In this document: piece after piece, positions 30,101 to 39,892 of the stretch
Layout of the letters: every line of letters begins with the position of its first letter
Numbering within the stretch: position 1 is the stretch's first letter
DNA from: Bacteroidota bacterium
GTDB lineage: Bacteria; Bacteroidota; Bacteroidia; Bacteroidales; Lentimicrobiaceae
Length of the DNA stretch: 45,849 bases
Assembly (NCBI GenBank): GCA_009773515.1
Contig: WSXX01000034.1
Location: forward strand, 31,999 to 77,847
Reading direction: 5' to 3'
Notes under the pieces: generated by a model
Databases searched by the model: none
Told to the model about the DNA's origin: nothing
Seen by the model: only the letters and a program-made list of their open reading frames with translations
Program-made: the position numbers and the translations under genes

Positions 30101-33100
30101 GCAGACAGGCAAAAATTGATGTAACCATCAATGGCGAACAGGCGAAAGCCAGGCTCGCCGAAATTAAAGAGGATCTGAAGCAAATAAAGATTCTCAGAGA
30201 TAAAGCTGCAGCTGAAGGAGATACAAAGGGCTATTCTCAGCTGAATAATGAAATGAAAAAGCTCACTGCTGAGAGCAGGAAGCTTGAGAAGGCGACCTAC
30301 GATATAAATAGTGTTCTCAAAAACATGTCTGGTGCATCACAACGAGAACTTGAAAATGCGCTAAGGGCAGTTAATCGCGAAATAAAGGAAATGAAGCGCA
30401 ATGATCCTGGCTTTATAGAAAAGAAAGCACAGGCCGCAGCGCTTAGTACTGAGTTGGATAAGCTCAAGGGAAAAGCAACCCAATCCGGGATGAGCTTTGG
30501 AAAAATTGCGGATGGGTTTAATAAATACTTTGGAATGGCAACCGCCCTGGTTGCTACACTTACCGGAGTGATTTTTGGGTTTAAAAAATCGATTGATGAA
30601 TTCAACCAGTTTGAAAAGAAGGTTGATAATTTATCTGCACTTACCGGGCTAACAGGCAAGAACCTGGAGTATTTGACCGAACAGGCTAAAAAGCTGTCAA
30701 CAGAAACTATTGAGGGTAATGTAAGAATTACCAAAAGTGCAGATGCCATTGTTGATGCTTATACCAAAGTAGGATCTAAGCGGCCTGAATTGCTTGCAAA
30801 TAAAGAGGCTCTGAATGAAGTAACAAAAGAAGCAATGATTCTGGCTTCAGCTGCAGACTCAGAACTAGATCCGGCAGTTGATGCACTCACGATGACATTG
30901 AATCAATTCAATGCATCTGCCGGTGAGGCAAGAAGAATCATTAATGTTCTTGCGGCCGGTTCAAAATTTGGAGCTGGAAATATACCATATCTTACAACTG
31001 CAATTGAGAAATCAGGGACAGTTGCATCTGATGCAAATATAAGTATCGAAGAGTTGGTAGGTACTATAGAAACCCTGGCTCCGCGAATGACTGCTCCGGA
31101 ACAGGCCGGCACCGGTTTGCGAAATGTAATTTTAAAGCTCCAGCAAAGTACTAAGGATGTAAATCCAGCCATACAAGGTTTATTGCCTGCACTCGATAAC
31201 CTGGCAAAGAAGAATCTATCAGTTGCTGAAATGTCGAAGCTGGTAGGGCTTGAAAACATTACAGTGTTAAAGATTTTGATGAACAACCGGGATGAATTGA
31301 AGAATTATACTACAGCAGTTACCGGTACTTCAATAGCTCTGGAGCAAGCTGCTACCAATACGGATAATAATGCATCAAAACTTGAGCAAGCAAGAAACAG
31401 AGCTGCACTTATGCGTATAGAACTTGGCGAAAAGTTGGCTCCGGCATTAACTTTTAGTACAAATGGATTCAGTTACCTGGTTAAGGGAATATTTGCTGCT
31501 ATAAGAGTTTTTAATGAAAACAGAGCAATTATACTCACCACAATAACCGCTATAGTAACTTATACTACAGTTGTGAAATTGTCTGCACTGTGGACCAATA
31601 GAGCAACAGAAGGCACAATAATCAATACGGTAGTCACTAAAGCTAACGCCCTTGCAAAAGGAAGCGCTATTATGGCAACTCAATTATTTGCAGCTGCTCA
31701 AATGTTATTGACTGGTAATATAAAAGGAGCAACCCAAGCAATGAGAGTATTTAACTCAGTGTTAAAAGCAAGTCCACTTGGCTTTGCTTTAGCTGCAATT
31801 GTTGCTATTGGAGTAGGGGTATATCAATACATTAACAGAACAAAAGAATTAACTCAAGCGCAAAAATCATTAAATAATGTTCAGCAAAAAACTACAGATC
31901 AATATGATGATCAGGCTGCAAAAATTGAATTTTTAAAGTCAAAAGTTGAAAATAACAACCTTGCATTGTGGGCAAGAAAAGAAGCATTGGATGAACTAAA
32001 TAAAATAGTACCCGGTTACAATGGATCTCTTACAGAAGAAGGTAAGCTTATTGATTACAATAAAGATGCAATAAAGAACTACCTGGTTGAATTTGAAAAA
32101 CAAGTAAAGTTTAAGGCAGCTCAAGAAGAACTTGAAGAATTATACAGAAACAAAAGGAAAGCTGAGAAAGCGCTTGAGGATGCTCGTTTGAGAGATGCTT
32201 TAGTAAAAAAGCAGAATGCACCTAGTGAAGTTGTTAGCGGTGGTGAAGCTGGTATAGCGGGTGAGGTTGCGAAATACACCGCAGTTTCCATCAGTGCAGG
32301 AAAAGTAAACGACGCTTTAAAAGAAGTCAATGATACTCAAAAAGCTATTCTTTCTCTTCAAAAAGAAATTGAAAACTCAAGCGTTGGTACTGTTCCCCAG
32401 AAATCTTCAGGCAAAGTTGATGACGATTCCGGCGGCGGCGGCGGCGACGATGATAAAAAATTAAAAAACAAGTATGAGCAACTTTCAGCAGCGATTGCAA
32501 AAGCAAAGAAAGAACTTGAAGGCTATGCAGCTTCAGGCGACTCTGCAAATTCAAAAGTAGCGGGAGCATTACTCAAGCAGCTTGAGGGTCAGAAATCCGT
32601 TATTGACGGAATTATAAAAGCTGGAGGGAATGTTGAAACATATCTTGAAGAACTTACTGACTCTACTGCTGCGGAACTTGAGGAGCAAAACAAAGATTGG
32701 ACTGAGTTTTATAAAACGCTGGAACCTGAAGCAAAGCGATATTATGACAAACTTGCAGAAATTCAAAAGCAAAGCACAGATAGTCGAATTGCATTAATTA
32801 CTTCAGAGCAGGATAAGCGCAACGAGGCTACAAAAGAAGATATAAAAAGGCAAGAGGATTGGAAGAAAGCTTCGCTTGATATCGCCAACGAACTTGCCAG
32901 CGGAGGTTTTGCCATTTATTCTGACAATCTGAATAAAAAAACCGATACTCAGCTCAATGCTCTGAACAGGCGACGGGAGGCTGAATTAAAGAATGAAAAG
33001 CTTACTGAAGAACAGCGTGCAGCAATCGACAAGAAATACAGGGCGCAGGAAGCAAAAATCAAGCTCGAGGCATGGAAAAAGCAAAAGCAAGCTGATGTAA

Positions 33101-33654
33101 TATCATCAATAATTAAAACAGCTTTAGCGGTGGTTTCAGCTTTGCCAAATATTCCGCTTTCTATTGCAGCCGGAGCTGCAGGTTTGATACAAACAGGTAT
33201 CATTATAGCTAAGAAACCACCTGAATTTAAATCCGGAGGTTTTACAGATAAATCCCTGAGCGATGATACTCCGGTAGGAGAGGTGCATGCTAATGAGTTT
33301 GTGAATAATGCCGATGCGGTGCGAAATCCAACCATCAAGCCGATCCTGGATATTATCGATTACGCTCAGCGTGCAGGCACGGTCCGCAATATTAATCTTC
33401 CGGCGCTCATCGCATCGAAGGAAAAACAACTGAAGTCGGGCGGGTATACTTCAGCTGCAGATCAGAATTCAGCATCACTGCCGATACCGGCCGATATTTC
33501 AGGATCTGCTATCCTGGTTACTGCTTTGAATAAATTTTCACAGGCAGTTGAACGGCTTCAAGCCGATGGGATTGAAGCAAATGCAAAATGGGTATATCAG
33601 GATTTTAAAAAGCTTCAGCAGAAAGAAGAATCTGCAATCAACGATACAGTTTAG
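30097..33654 (+). CDS. Tail tape measure protein (TP901-type core)
   Basis: A 1185-aa protein, the longest in the window. N-terminal 130 residues are coiled coil (QAKARLAEIKEDLKQIKILR). A TP901-like core follows (about 165-450: FEKKVDNLSALTGLTGKNLE ... LDPAVDALTMTLNQFNASAG ... APEQAGTGLRNVIL). Hydrophobic segments occur near 145, 475-500 and 560, with a further one near 1010-1045. A low-complexity Ser/Gly5/Asp3 linker lies near 772. It sets tail length and probably helps DNA entry. Ends one base before the next late promoter region. Confidence 0.9.
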   Translation: MSRQAKIDVTINGEQAKARLAEIKEDLKQIKILRDKAAAEGDTKGYSQLNNEMKKLTAESRKLEKATYDINSVLKNMSGASQRELENALRAVNREIKEMKRNDPGFIEKKAQAAALSTELDKLKGKATQSGMSFGKIADGFNKYFGMATALVATLTGVIFGFKKSIDEFNQFEKKVDNLSALTGLTGKNLEYLTEQAKKLSTETIEGNVRITKSADAIVDAYTKVGSKRPELLANKEALNEVTKEAMILASAADSELDPAVDALTMTLNQFNASAGEARRIINVLAAGSKFGAGNIPYLTTAIEKSGTVASDANISIEELVGTIETLAPRMTAPEQAGTGLRNVILKLQQSTKDVNPAIQGLLPALDNLAKKNLSVAEMSKLVGLENITVLKILMNNRDELKNYTTAVTGTSIALEQAATNTDNNASKLEQARNRAALMRIELGEKLAPALTFSTNGFSYLVKGIFAAIRVFNENRAIILTTITAIVTYTTVVKLSALWTNRATEGTIINTVVTKANALAKGSAIMATQLFAAAQMLLTGNIKGATQAMRVFNSVLKASPLGFALAAIVAIGVGVYQYINRTKELTQAQKSLNNVQQKTTDQYDDQAAKIEFLKSKVENNNLALWARKEALDELNKIVPGYNGSLTEEGKLIDYNKDAIKNYLVEFEKQVKFKAAQEELEELYRNKRKAEKALEDARLRDALVKKQNAPSEVVSGGEAGIAGEVAKYTAVSISAGKVNDALKEVNDTQKAILSLQKEIENSSVGTVPQKSSGKVDDDSGGGGGDDDKKLKNKYEQLSAAIAKAKKELEGYAASGDSANSKVAGALLKQLEGQKSVIDGIIKAGGNVETYLEELTDSTAAELEEQNKDWTEFYKTLEPEAKRYYDKLAEIQKQSTDSRIALITSEQDKRNEATKEDIKRQEDWKKASLDIANELASGGFAIYSDNLNKKTDTQLNALNRRREAELKNEKLTEEQRAAIDKKYRAQEAKIKLEAWKKQKQADVISSIIKTALAVVSALPNIPLSIAAGAAGLIQTGIIIAKKPPEFKSGGFTDKSLSDDTPVGEVHANEFVNNADAVRNPTIKPILDIIDYAQRAGTVRNINLPALIASKEKQLKSGGYTSAADQNSASLPIPADISGSAILVTALNKFSQAVERLQADGIEANAKWVYQDFKKLQQKEESAINDTV

Positions 33655-33655
33655 A

Positions 33656-33691
33656 TGTCCTTTAATTTTAAACACCTGAGCATTAAACTTG
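33656..33691 (+). promoter_or_regulatory. Late-type promoter, probably giving a near-leaderless mRNA
   Basis: TGTCCTTT (33656-33663), exactly 20 nt, TAAACTTG (33684-33691). The ATG at 33696 starts only five bases after the -7 box, so transcription would begin at or next to the start codon. Confidence 0.7.
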
Positions 33692-33695
33692 CAAT

Positions 33696-34844
33696 ATGTT
33701 TGCTATAACCTCTTCCCCTTTGGCTCTATCTTTAACTGGCATGCCACTGCCTTTCACAATTGCGAGCGATCGCGATGAAGATGATTACCGGATTATGGCT
33801 CTGCCTTTCCCTGGAGATCCCGGGGCACCGGTTGATATTATCAAAAGAGGCGGATACTCAGATGTGCATTTTGAACTGTCCGAATATTTTTTCAATAAAA
33901 GGATCTCTGAGTATTCAAGCCTGTCTTCTGCAGTGCATCAGGATGCTTGTCAGCAAGCAACAATTGCTTTTGAAGAGTATTACGGAAATCCCCCTTCCGG
34001 AAGCAATCAAATTACCTGGACAGGGCTGCTGATGGGAGGCCGCATTCCACGCTGGAAGCAATATGAGTTTAATTTATTATACACGAGCTTCAGCAATTGG
34101 ATTACAACAGCAAAGCCATTTCTTACATTTGCTCCCCGCACTGGCAAAAGGGTACAACCCGATCAGCCTGAAAGGCTTTACTGGCTGAATACTCTTTCAG
34201 CAACTCCAGCAACACTCACACTTATTTGCGGTGTTTACTTTACCGATGGCTCATTTGTTCTTTATGATCCCGGCGTTAGCCTGGCAACAAACCCAAACAC
34301 TGTAGTTTCATTTGCAACTGGTTTTGCCCAGCTGGGCATAAATACCTGGATAGCGGCAAATCATCCAGGAAAGGTTGTAACGAATTATTATGTACAGGTT
34401 AGAAACAATGGCGGAGCTGCAGTAAGTGAAGCATTTTTATATGTGTTGGATCTTAACGATTACGCATATAACCGTTACCTGATATTTAAAAACAGCCTCG
34501 TAGGTTATGATTGTATTGCACTCACAGGCGAAGCCGATGAGTTCACCGATATTGAGCGATTTACAGCTGAGCGGGTACCAGATGTAAATTTTCCAACCCG
34601 GCTTCATAAAACAGAGTACAAGAGTATTGCCTCTGAAGTAGTAAAAGTAAACACCGGATTTTTGAGCAACGACGAGCGCAACTGGCTCAACGAATTGTAC
34701 CTGAGTAGCGAAATTTATGAGGTTAGTGGATCTAATCTTATAAGGATTCTCATAAAATCAAAACAGTTGGATCGGTCAAAAAGAATTTTTGAGCCCGGAA
34801 GTGTCGAAATTGAGTATGAACGCTTATTCCTGGCTGAGAAATGA
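33696..34844 (+). CDS. Tail protein, distal tail-like
   Basis: A 382-aa beta-rich protein right after the tape measure gene (PLPFTIASDRDEDDYRIMAL; RFTAERVPDVNFPTRLHKTE; LSNDERNWLNELYLSSEIYE). Position suggests a distal tail or tail-tip scaffold protein. Overlaps the next gene by ATGA. Confidence 0.65.
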   Translation: MFAITSSPLALSLTGMPLPFTIASDRDEDDYRIMALPFPGDPGAPVDIIKRGGYSDVHFELSEYFFNKRISEYSSLSSAVHQDACQQATIAFEEYYGNPPSGSNQITWTGLLMGGRIPRWKQYEFNLLYTSFSNWITTAKPFLTFAPRTGKRVQPDQPERLYWLNTLSATPATLTLICGVYFTDGSFVLYDPGVSLATNPNTVVSFATGFAQLGINTWIAANHPGKVVTNYYVQVRNNGGAAVSEAFLYVLDLNDYAYNRYLIFKNSLVGYDCIALTGEADEFTDIERFTAERVPDVNFPTRLHKTEYKSIASEVVKVNTGFLSNDERNWLNELYLSSEIYEVSGSNLIRILIKSKQLDRSKRIFEPGSVEIEYERLFLAEK

Positions 34845-36202
34845 GTTACTGGAAAACACTACTTTCTCGAGTAAGTGGGTTCAGACCCCGGGCCAATCAA
34901 ATGGACGAGCAAACATTTGGCTGGAATGTACGTGATGGCAAATGGTTTGGTTTAAAGGTATCATCAACCGGTGTAAAACAGGTAGTTGAGTGTACAGGAT
35001 CTGCACCTGGTACTTCAGATCCGCATTTGCAGGCTCATCAGATCGATTCAATTGAAGATCACCCACCCGTTCAGGAAGAAAAGCGCGGCAAATGGGCACA
35101 TTCAAATGCCGAAACGGGAGCAATTGAACTCGTAGATCTCCCTGAAGACCTTGGATCAAATGGTATAGTTATTCCAACATTGAAAATGTCATTTGGTCAT
35201 TACAGAGCTGCTGGAGATCCTGTTACCAGGCGCGACAATTTATATGCTTTGTGGGATGCTGATGATGATACTTTTTTGCAGCACAATCCCGAAATATGGA
35301 CGTTTAGAAAACGCAATAACTTCAGGCGGGAGTTAGTAAACGAAAACCTTGGTGATGAACTTTGCCTTGACCCTGTGTGCGAGAAGCCGGAAGCGTGGAT
35401 AATAGTTGGCTCAATTGCTGTAACAGATGGGGTTATCGCTTTTACAAATGCAGCTGAAGGCGACACTATTGCTCAAATATTAAGTACATCACTCGCATTG
35501 CCATGGGCATGGTACGAACTTACTTTTACTGTGAGTGGCTATTTGTCAGGCGCCATAAAAGCATACTATTCAAATGGTGTTTCACCTGAAATTACTGCAA
35601 ATGGCACTTATACCTTTCGCCTCAGGCGCACATCGCAAAATGCAGGGATATCATTCACCGCTTATGGAACGAGTACATCGCTACGCATTGACAACATCTC
35701 ATTTAAACGAGTTTGGCGGGAGTTTAATCTGTTTCACAAGAAAAAATGGGCGCACGAACCTCACTTGAACGGGGTGAAGTTTCCGGAATCGAATTTCTGG
35801 GCCGGGCAAACGGTTTGCAAGGTTGCTGCAATTCAAGCGGCCGGGAGAAATACTGAATTCGAGCTTACCGCCGATCGCAACGAAAAGCAGCTGATAGAGC
35901 TTGATCCTTACGAGTACATTTATGCACAGCACAAGGTAACTGATCAGTTTTTTAAACTCTCAGACTCAACTGATCTGTCAACCATCAAAGCGCTTGAAGC
36001 TGCCGGCCGAGGAACTCTTTCTATTGGTTTTCGATTTGCAATAGTAATCGATCACCCTTCTGTACCAGGTGAAAAGCTGATCGGCGATTTAAGCGATGAG
36101 GTTTTTCTTCGCGCAAAATACATGACCAATGGCTACACACCACCTTTGTTTCTGTCTCTGTTGCTCAGATACAGATCAAATGCAATAATACTTCGAAATT
36201 AA
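34841..36202 (+). CDS. Tail tip / fibre protein with jelly-roll-like domain
   Basis: A 453-aa protein. Residues about 180-290 (DGVIAFTNAAEGDTIAQILS ... WYELTFTVSGYLSGAIKAYY ... SLRIDNISFKRV) look like a carbohydrate-binding jelly-roll of the kind common in phage adhesins. The first 110 residues contain His/Asp-rich sequence (DSIEDHPPVQEEKRGKWAHS). Likely part of the host-recognition apparatus. Followed by a structured terminator. Confidence 0.6.
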   Translation: MSYWKTLLSRVSGFRPRANQMDEQTFGWNVRDGKWFGLKVSSTGVKQVVECTGSAPGTSDPHLQAHQIDSIEDHPPVQEEKRGKWAHSNAETGAIELVDLPEDLGSNGIVIPTLKMSFGHYRAAGDPVTRRDNLYALWDADDDTFLQHNPEIWTFRKRNNFRRELVNENLGDELCLDPVCEKPEAWIIVGSIAVTDGVIAFTNAAEGDTIAQILSTSLALPWAWYELTFTVSGYLSGAIKAYYSNGVSPEITANGTYTFRLRRTSQNAGISFTAYGTSTSLRIDNISFKRVWREFNLFHKKKWAHEPHLNGVKFPESNFWAGQTVCKVAAIQAAGRNTEFELTADRNEKQLIELDPYEYIYAQHKVTDQFFKLSDSTDLSTIKALEAAGRGTLSIGFRFAIVIDHPSVPGEKLIGDLSDEVFLRAKYMTNGYTPPLFLSLLLRYRSNAIILRN

Positions 36203-36207
36203 AATAT

Positions 36208-36315
36208 GGTCGGGCTTTAACAGGGAGAACCGAATATGCCTTCGTGGCATGAATCACCTTAGGGGTATCACCCGGCCTTCGCGGACGGAATCCCATCAAG
36301 CCTGACCGTTTTTTT
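36208..36315 (+). terminator. Branched-structure terminator in the tail region
   Basis: Outer stem GGTCGGGCTT (36208-36217) with AAGCCTGACC (36298-36307), 10 pairs including one GU, followed by G and seven T. It encloses about 80 nt including ATGCC-TTCGT-GGCAT (36236-36250). This is a longer, branched version of a terminator, or a stable RNA with an intrinsic terminator as its closing stem. Confidence 0.75.
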
Positions 36316-36330
36316 ACTTTATTAAAAATT

Positions 36331-36366
36331 TGTCCTTTATCCCTGCACCTCTCTCAATTATTTTTA
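36331..36366 (+). promoter_or_regulatory. Late-type promoter, weak -7 box
   Basis: TGTCCTTT (36331-36338), exactly 20 nt, TATTTTTA (36359-36366). The first box is perfect; the second keeps TA and T-richness but lacks the final G. Gene start at 36380. Confidence 0.55.
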
Positions 36367-36379
36367 CCAAAAAAAAACC

Positions 36380-36778
36380 ATGAGCGCTTTTTCAACCTTT
36401 CTTGCCAACAAAGTAATTGATCACATGCTGCGCAATCAGGCTTACACCACGCCTGCAGCTGTGTATGTTGCACTTTTTACAGCTGCCGACGGCCTTGAAG
36501 CCAACACACCAACAGCTGAGGTATTAACTTCCGGTACCGGTTATACACGCAAAGCCGTTACCCTTGCAGCTGCTGCCAACGGTGCAACCGAAAACAATGC
36601 GGATGTGCTTTTTAATGCTGCCTCGGCCAACTGGGGAACCATTACCCATGCCGCCATTATGGATGCTGCCACCGCTGGTAATGTGCTCATGTGGAAGGAG
36701 CTTTCTGCAGCCAAAACAATTGAGGCTACCGATGTTTTTGTAATCACAGCTGGTAATCTCGACATAACCCTGCAGTAA
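36380..36778 (+). CDS. Phage tail fibre-family small protein
   Basis: A 132-aa protein with the pattern of a widespread phage tail/fibre family: FLANKVIDHMLRNQAYTTPA, YVALFTAADGLEAN, SGTGYTRKAVT, NWGTITHAAIMDAATAGNVL, ITAGNLDITL. The base composition is GC-richer than its neighbours. Overlaps the following gene at TAATG. Confidence 0.75.
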   Translation: MSAFSTFLANKVIDHMLRNQAYTTPAAVYVALFTAADGLEANTPTAEVLTSGTGYTRKAVTLAAAANGATENNADVLFNAASANWGTITHAAIMDAATAGNVLMWKELSAAKTIEATDVFVITAGNLDITLQ

Positions 36779-37116
36779 TGACTACGGTTTACAACGATTA
36801 TTACACAAACCTTGAAACTGGCGTTATCGCAATAGATAACGTCAATTTCTCGGTGCAGGTGCTCGACGAAAGTTATGTGCCCGATGCCGCACATCGTAAA
36901 AGCGCTGTGAAGGGAGTTATAAAAACATATCCCGGGCTGCTGCGTGGTACCGACATTGTAACGCTGACCATGAGCGAGATCGTTGATAAAATCAAAAGCC
37001 GTATGCAGGAGCTTGATGAGGCTTACCGCGTAGGTGCTGCAGGCTTTGTGGTGTATGATATCGCCACACAAAAACTTTGCTTTTACGAACCGTTTGACCG
37101 CATAGAAAATGGCTAA
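36778..37116 (+). CDS. Hypothetical protein in the fibre module
   Basis: A 112-aa protein (NYYTNLETGVIAIDNVNFSV is close to its beginning; helix SEIVDKIKSRMQELDEAYRV). Not recognised. It overlaps both fibre-type genes and so probably belongs to the adhesion or its assembly machinery. Confidence 0.6.
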   Translation: MTTVYNDYYTNLETGVIAIDNVNFSVQVLDESYVPDAAHRKSAVKGVIKTYPGLLRGTDIVTLTMSEIVDKIKSRMQELDEAYRVGAAGFVVYDIATQKLCFYEPFDRIENG

Positions 37117-39613
37117 CAGATATTGGGTAGGTGGATCGGGCAACTGGAACGACTCGGCCAGGTGGAGCGAAACCTCGGGAGGTGCCGGGGGTGCAAGTGT
37201 ACCCACACAGGCTGACAATGTTTATTTTGATGCCAACAGTTTTGCAGCCAACGGAACCGTAACCATCAACGCACACGCCAACTGCTTGGATATGGACTGG
37301 ACAGGCCTCGATCAATCGGTTACACTGAGCAACGCAGCGTTTAATTTGAGCATTTACGGCAGTTTAACGCTGGCGGCTGGATTAACGTGGACTTTTTCGG
37401 GTACCGGGTATTTGTATTTTAGGGCAATTGATAGTAGGACGATTACAACGAATGGAATAGTATTAAGAGCCAATAGAATTTATTATAATGGAATAAATGG
37501 TAAATGGACTTTATTAGACAATTTTTCAACAATTTCTACAAGTACTTATTATATTTCAGGAGAATTTGACACTAATGATAAAGTCTATACGGTAGGAGAC
37601 TTGATTTTACTTTTTGCAATAAGTGTAATTTTAACTTTTAGAAATTCTTTAATTAATGCCGGTGATGGTGTAATTTTCGGCACTGGGACTATCCCTGATT
37701 CAGCAGTTAAGATCAACTTTGGCACAAGCACTATTAGGGTAACTGGCAACTGGTTTACTGGAGGTGGAAAAACATATTATGACATTGAGCTAATAAAAGG
37801 AGGAGCTTCTCTAATAGCAGGCCAAGTTGGTGCATTTAGCTGTAGAAAACTAACACGTACTTCAACCATAGGAGCTAATGCTAATTTGCCGGTTGTGCAC
37901 ACTATAAATGTAGAGGATTTAATTTTAACGGGTTTCGATTCTGGTTTATCCAGACTTCTTGTTCATTCTACTACTATCGGCACACCCAGAACCATCGCCT
38001 GCAACGGCACAATTACAGCCAGTAATGTTGATTTTAGAGATATAACTTTAGCAGGAACTGCCAACCGTGACTTATCATCCATCCTCGGCGGTTCCGGTGA
38101 CTGCGGCGGCAATTCCGAAATAATATTTACACCTGCACAAACTCAGTATTTTAAACACACATCAGGCGCATGCAATTGGAGCGATGCCAGCAAGTGGTTT
38201 TCTAATTTTGATCGCACTGTTGCGGGCAGGGTTCCGTTGCCACAGGATGATGCAATTTTTGACTTGCTTAGCTTTATTGCAGATTCAAATCTTACTTTTA
38301 ATTGTCCTCGTATTGGAGGGGTAAATTTTAATGATATTAATGTAAACTTAATAATAGCCAAATCAATTGTGTTAGATATATATAGGGACTTTATCCTCAG
38401 CAATCGGATAAATGTATCATCATTTTATAATAATAATTACTTTCTGGCAAGGTATGATTTTATTTACAAGGCATTTAATAAAAATATTCCCTCAGTACAA
38501 TATTTTAATTCTCCGGTAAATGTAAGTGTAATAATGAATATGAATGAAACATTTACAGGAATTGGTATTTATTGTACTGTAAATTTTAATAACCATGACA
38601 TAACTATTGCTCAAGGTAATAGGCTCTATGTTTACCCTCTCGGTACGTTGATTCTTGGCAACGGAACACTTTCTATAATTACAGGATCATTGGGAATGAC
38701 AATGGCTACTTTTCTCGGTAATGTTATCCCGCAAGGATCAACAATCCATTTTAATAACTTGGCAGGTAGTTATCAATCCTCGGTAGATTTTAATAATAGA
38801 TCTTTTAACATAATTAAATTTTCCGGATTAAATACTGGGGGCTGCTTGATAGAAAAAGGATTTTCTTGTAATGAATTGATTATTGACCCTAGCAGAAAAC
38901 TCAGCTTTACTAATGGCATTTTATGTATAATTTCAAAACTCACCGCCATTGGCGATGCCTCAAACCCCATCACCATCGGCAGCACCACAGCAGCCAACCA
39001 CACCCTGCAATTTACAGGCGAAGGCATTGTTAATGCAGATTACTGCAGCATAAGCTACAGCAACGCCACCCCTGCCAACCGTTTTTTTGCCGGGCGCAAC
39101 AGCATAAACGGAGGCAACAATAGCGGCTGGGTATTTGCCCGCGGCATAGATGCCAGTCTGCAAGCTACTGCAGCAGCTGCTCTGGCAGCTATGGCACAGC
39201 GCAGGCGCAATGCATCCCTGGTAGCAATTGCAATTGCTCAACTGCAGGTAACTGCTTTGCGCAAACTGTTTGGCCAGGCGGCAATAACTGCAACCGGCAA
39301 CATTAATCTGCTTGCCGTAAAAGAACTTTTTGGCTCTGCCACCCTGCAAGGCGATGCTACGCTGCTTATTGAGGTTATACGGCAGCGCTATACAACAGCC
39401 ACGCTCGATGGCGAGGCAGGCATGCAGCTATTGGCATCAGCAATTTACCAAAGCACCATTCAGCTCACCGCTGCCGGGTTGCTCAATGTTAGCGCCACAA
39501 GCTACATTGCAGCTCTTATAGAGCAACTCAGGCTAATGAGTGGCATTACCCTCAGCTACAGCGCACCCTCAATAATTACCCTGCAACTCACTTTACAAAG
39601 CAAAATAAAATGA
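37109..39613 (+). CDS. Large tail fibre / adhesin with duplicated module and mosaic composition
   Basis: An 834-aa predicted receptor-binding protein. The start RYWVGGSGNWNDSARWSETS, then DNVYFDANSFAANG, recurs in weaker form near 350 (GACNWSDASKWFSNFDRT ... PQDDAIFDLLSF), indicating an internal duplication. Between and after these lie long beta-helix-like Asn/Ile-rich stretches. The last 150 residues are Ala/Gln-rich and helical. Base composition changes sharply inside the gene: roughly 37430-37975 and 38250-38935 are AT-rich, while 37109-37400, 37980-38240 and 38940-39600 are GC-rich, suggesting exchange of receptor-binding segments. Confidence 0.7.
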   Translation: MANRYWVGGSGNWNDSARWSETSGGAGGASVPTQADNVYFDANSFAANGTVTINAHANCLDMDWTGLDQSVTLSNAAFNLSIYGSLTLAAGLTWTFSGTGYLYFRAIDSRTITTNGIVLRANRIYYNGINGKWTLLDNFSTISTSTYYISGEFDTNDKVYTVGDLILLFAISVILTFRNSLINAGDGVIFGTGTIPDSAVKINFGTSTIRVTGNWFTGGGKTYYDIELIKGGASLIAGQVGAFSCRKLTRTSTIGANANLPVVHTINVEDLILTGFDSGLSRLLVHSTTIGTPRTIACNGTITASNVDFRDITLAGTANRDLSSILGGSGDCGGNSEIIFTPAQTQYFKHTSGACNWSDASKWFSNFDRTVAGRVPLPQDDAIFDLLSFIADSNLTFNCPRIGGVNFNDINVNLIIAKSIVLDIYRDFILSNRINVSSFYNNNYFLARYDFIYKAFNKNIPSVQYFNSPVNVSVIMNMNETFTGIGIYCTVNFNNHDITIAQGNRLYVYPLGTLILGNGTLSIITGSLGMTMATFLGNVIPQGSTIHFNNLAGSYQSSVDFNNRSFNIIKFSGLNTGGCLIEKGFSCNELIIDPSRKLSFTNGILCIISKLTAIGDASNPITIGSTTAANHTLQFTGEGIVNADYCSISYSNATPANRFFAGRNSINGGNNSGWVFARGIDASLQATAAAALAAMAQRRRNASLVAIAIAQLQVTALRKLFGQAAITATGNINLLAVKELFGSATLQGDATLLIEVIRQRYTTATLDGEAGMQLLASAIYQSTIQLTAAGLLNVSATSYIAALIEQLRLMSGITLSYSAPSIITLQLTLQSKIK

Positions 39614-39891
39614 GCAAAATACACGTTGGCCAAACCCTCGATCTAAGATTAGACACCGGCCTCAGCAACCTGGCAACCGCCCAGCTGCTCGAGATCCATT
39701 ACCGCAAACCCAACCAGGCAACCGGCAAAATAACAGCCTCCCACGACGGCACCAACCTGCGCACCATCCTCGCCCCCGGATTCCTCGATCAGCCAGGCCG
39801 CTGGAGCTTCTGGAGCTATGTGCAATTCGATAATAACACGCTTGCCCCCGGCGATAAAGCTGATGTGCAGATATTTGCGAAAGGGTATTAA
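39610..39891 (+). CDS. Small fibre-module protein, beta sandwich-like
   Basis: A 93-aa protein: MSKIHVGQTLDLRLDTGLSN, LEIHYRKPNQATGK, GRWSFWSYVQFDNNTLAPGD. This pattern (IHVGQ...IHYRKP...G.W.FWSYVxF) is found in small proteins encoded between tail fibre and lysis genes in many phages. Overlaps the adhesin gene by ATGA. Confidence 0.65.
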   Translation: MSKIHVGQTLDLRLDTGLSNLATAQLLEIHYRKPNQATGKITASHDGTNLRTILAPGFLDQPGRWSFWSYVQFDNNTLAPGDKADVQIFAKGY

Positions 39892-39892
39892 A

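Noticed and set aside
30297-33429. Minus-strand frames inside the tape measure gene
   Set aside because: They are antisense shadows with Ser/Phe-rich composition and no start signals.
37109-39613. Diversity-generating retroelement target in the adhesin
   Set aside because: No reverse transcriptase gene and no template repeat were seen in the window.
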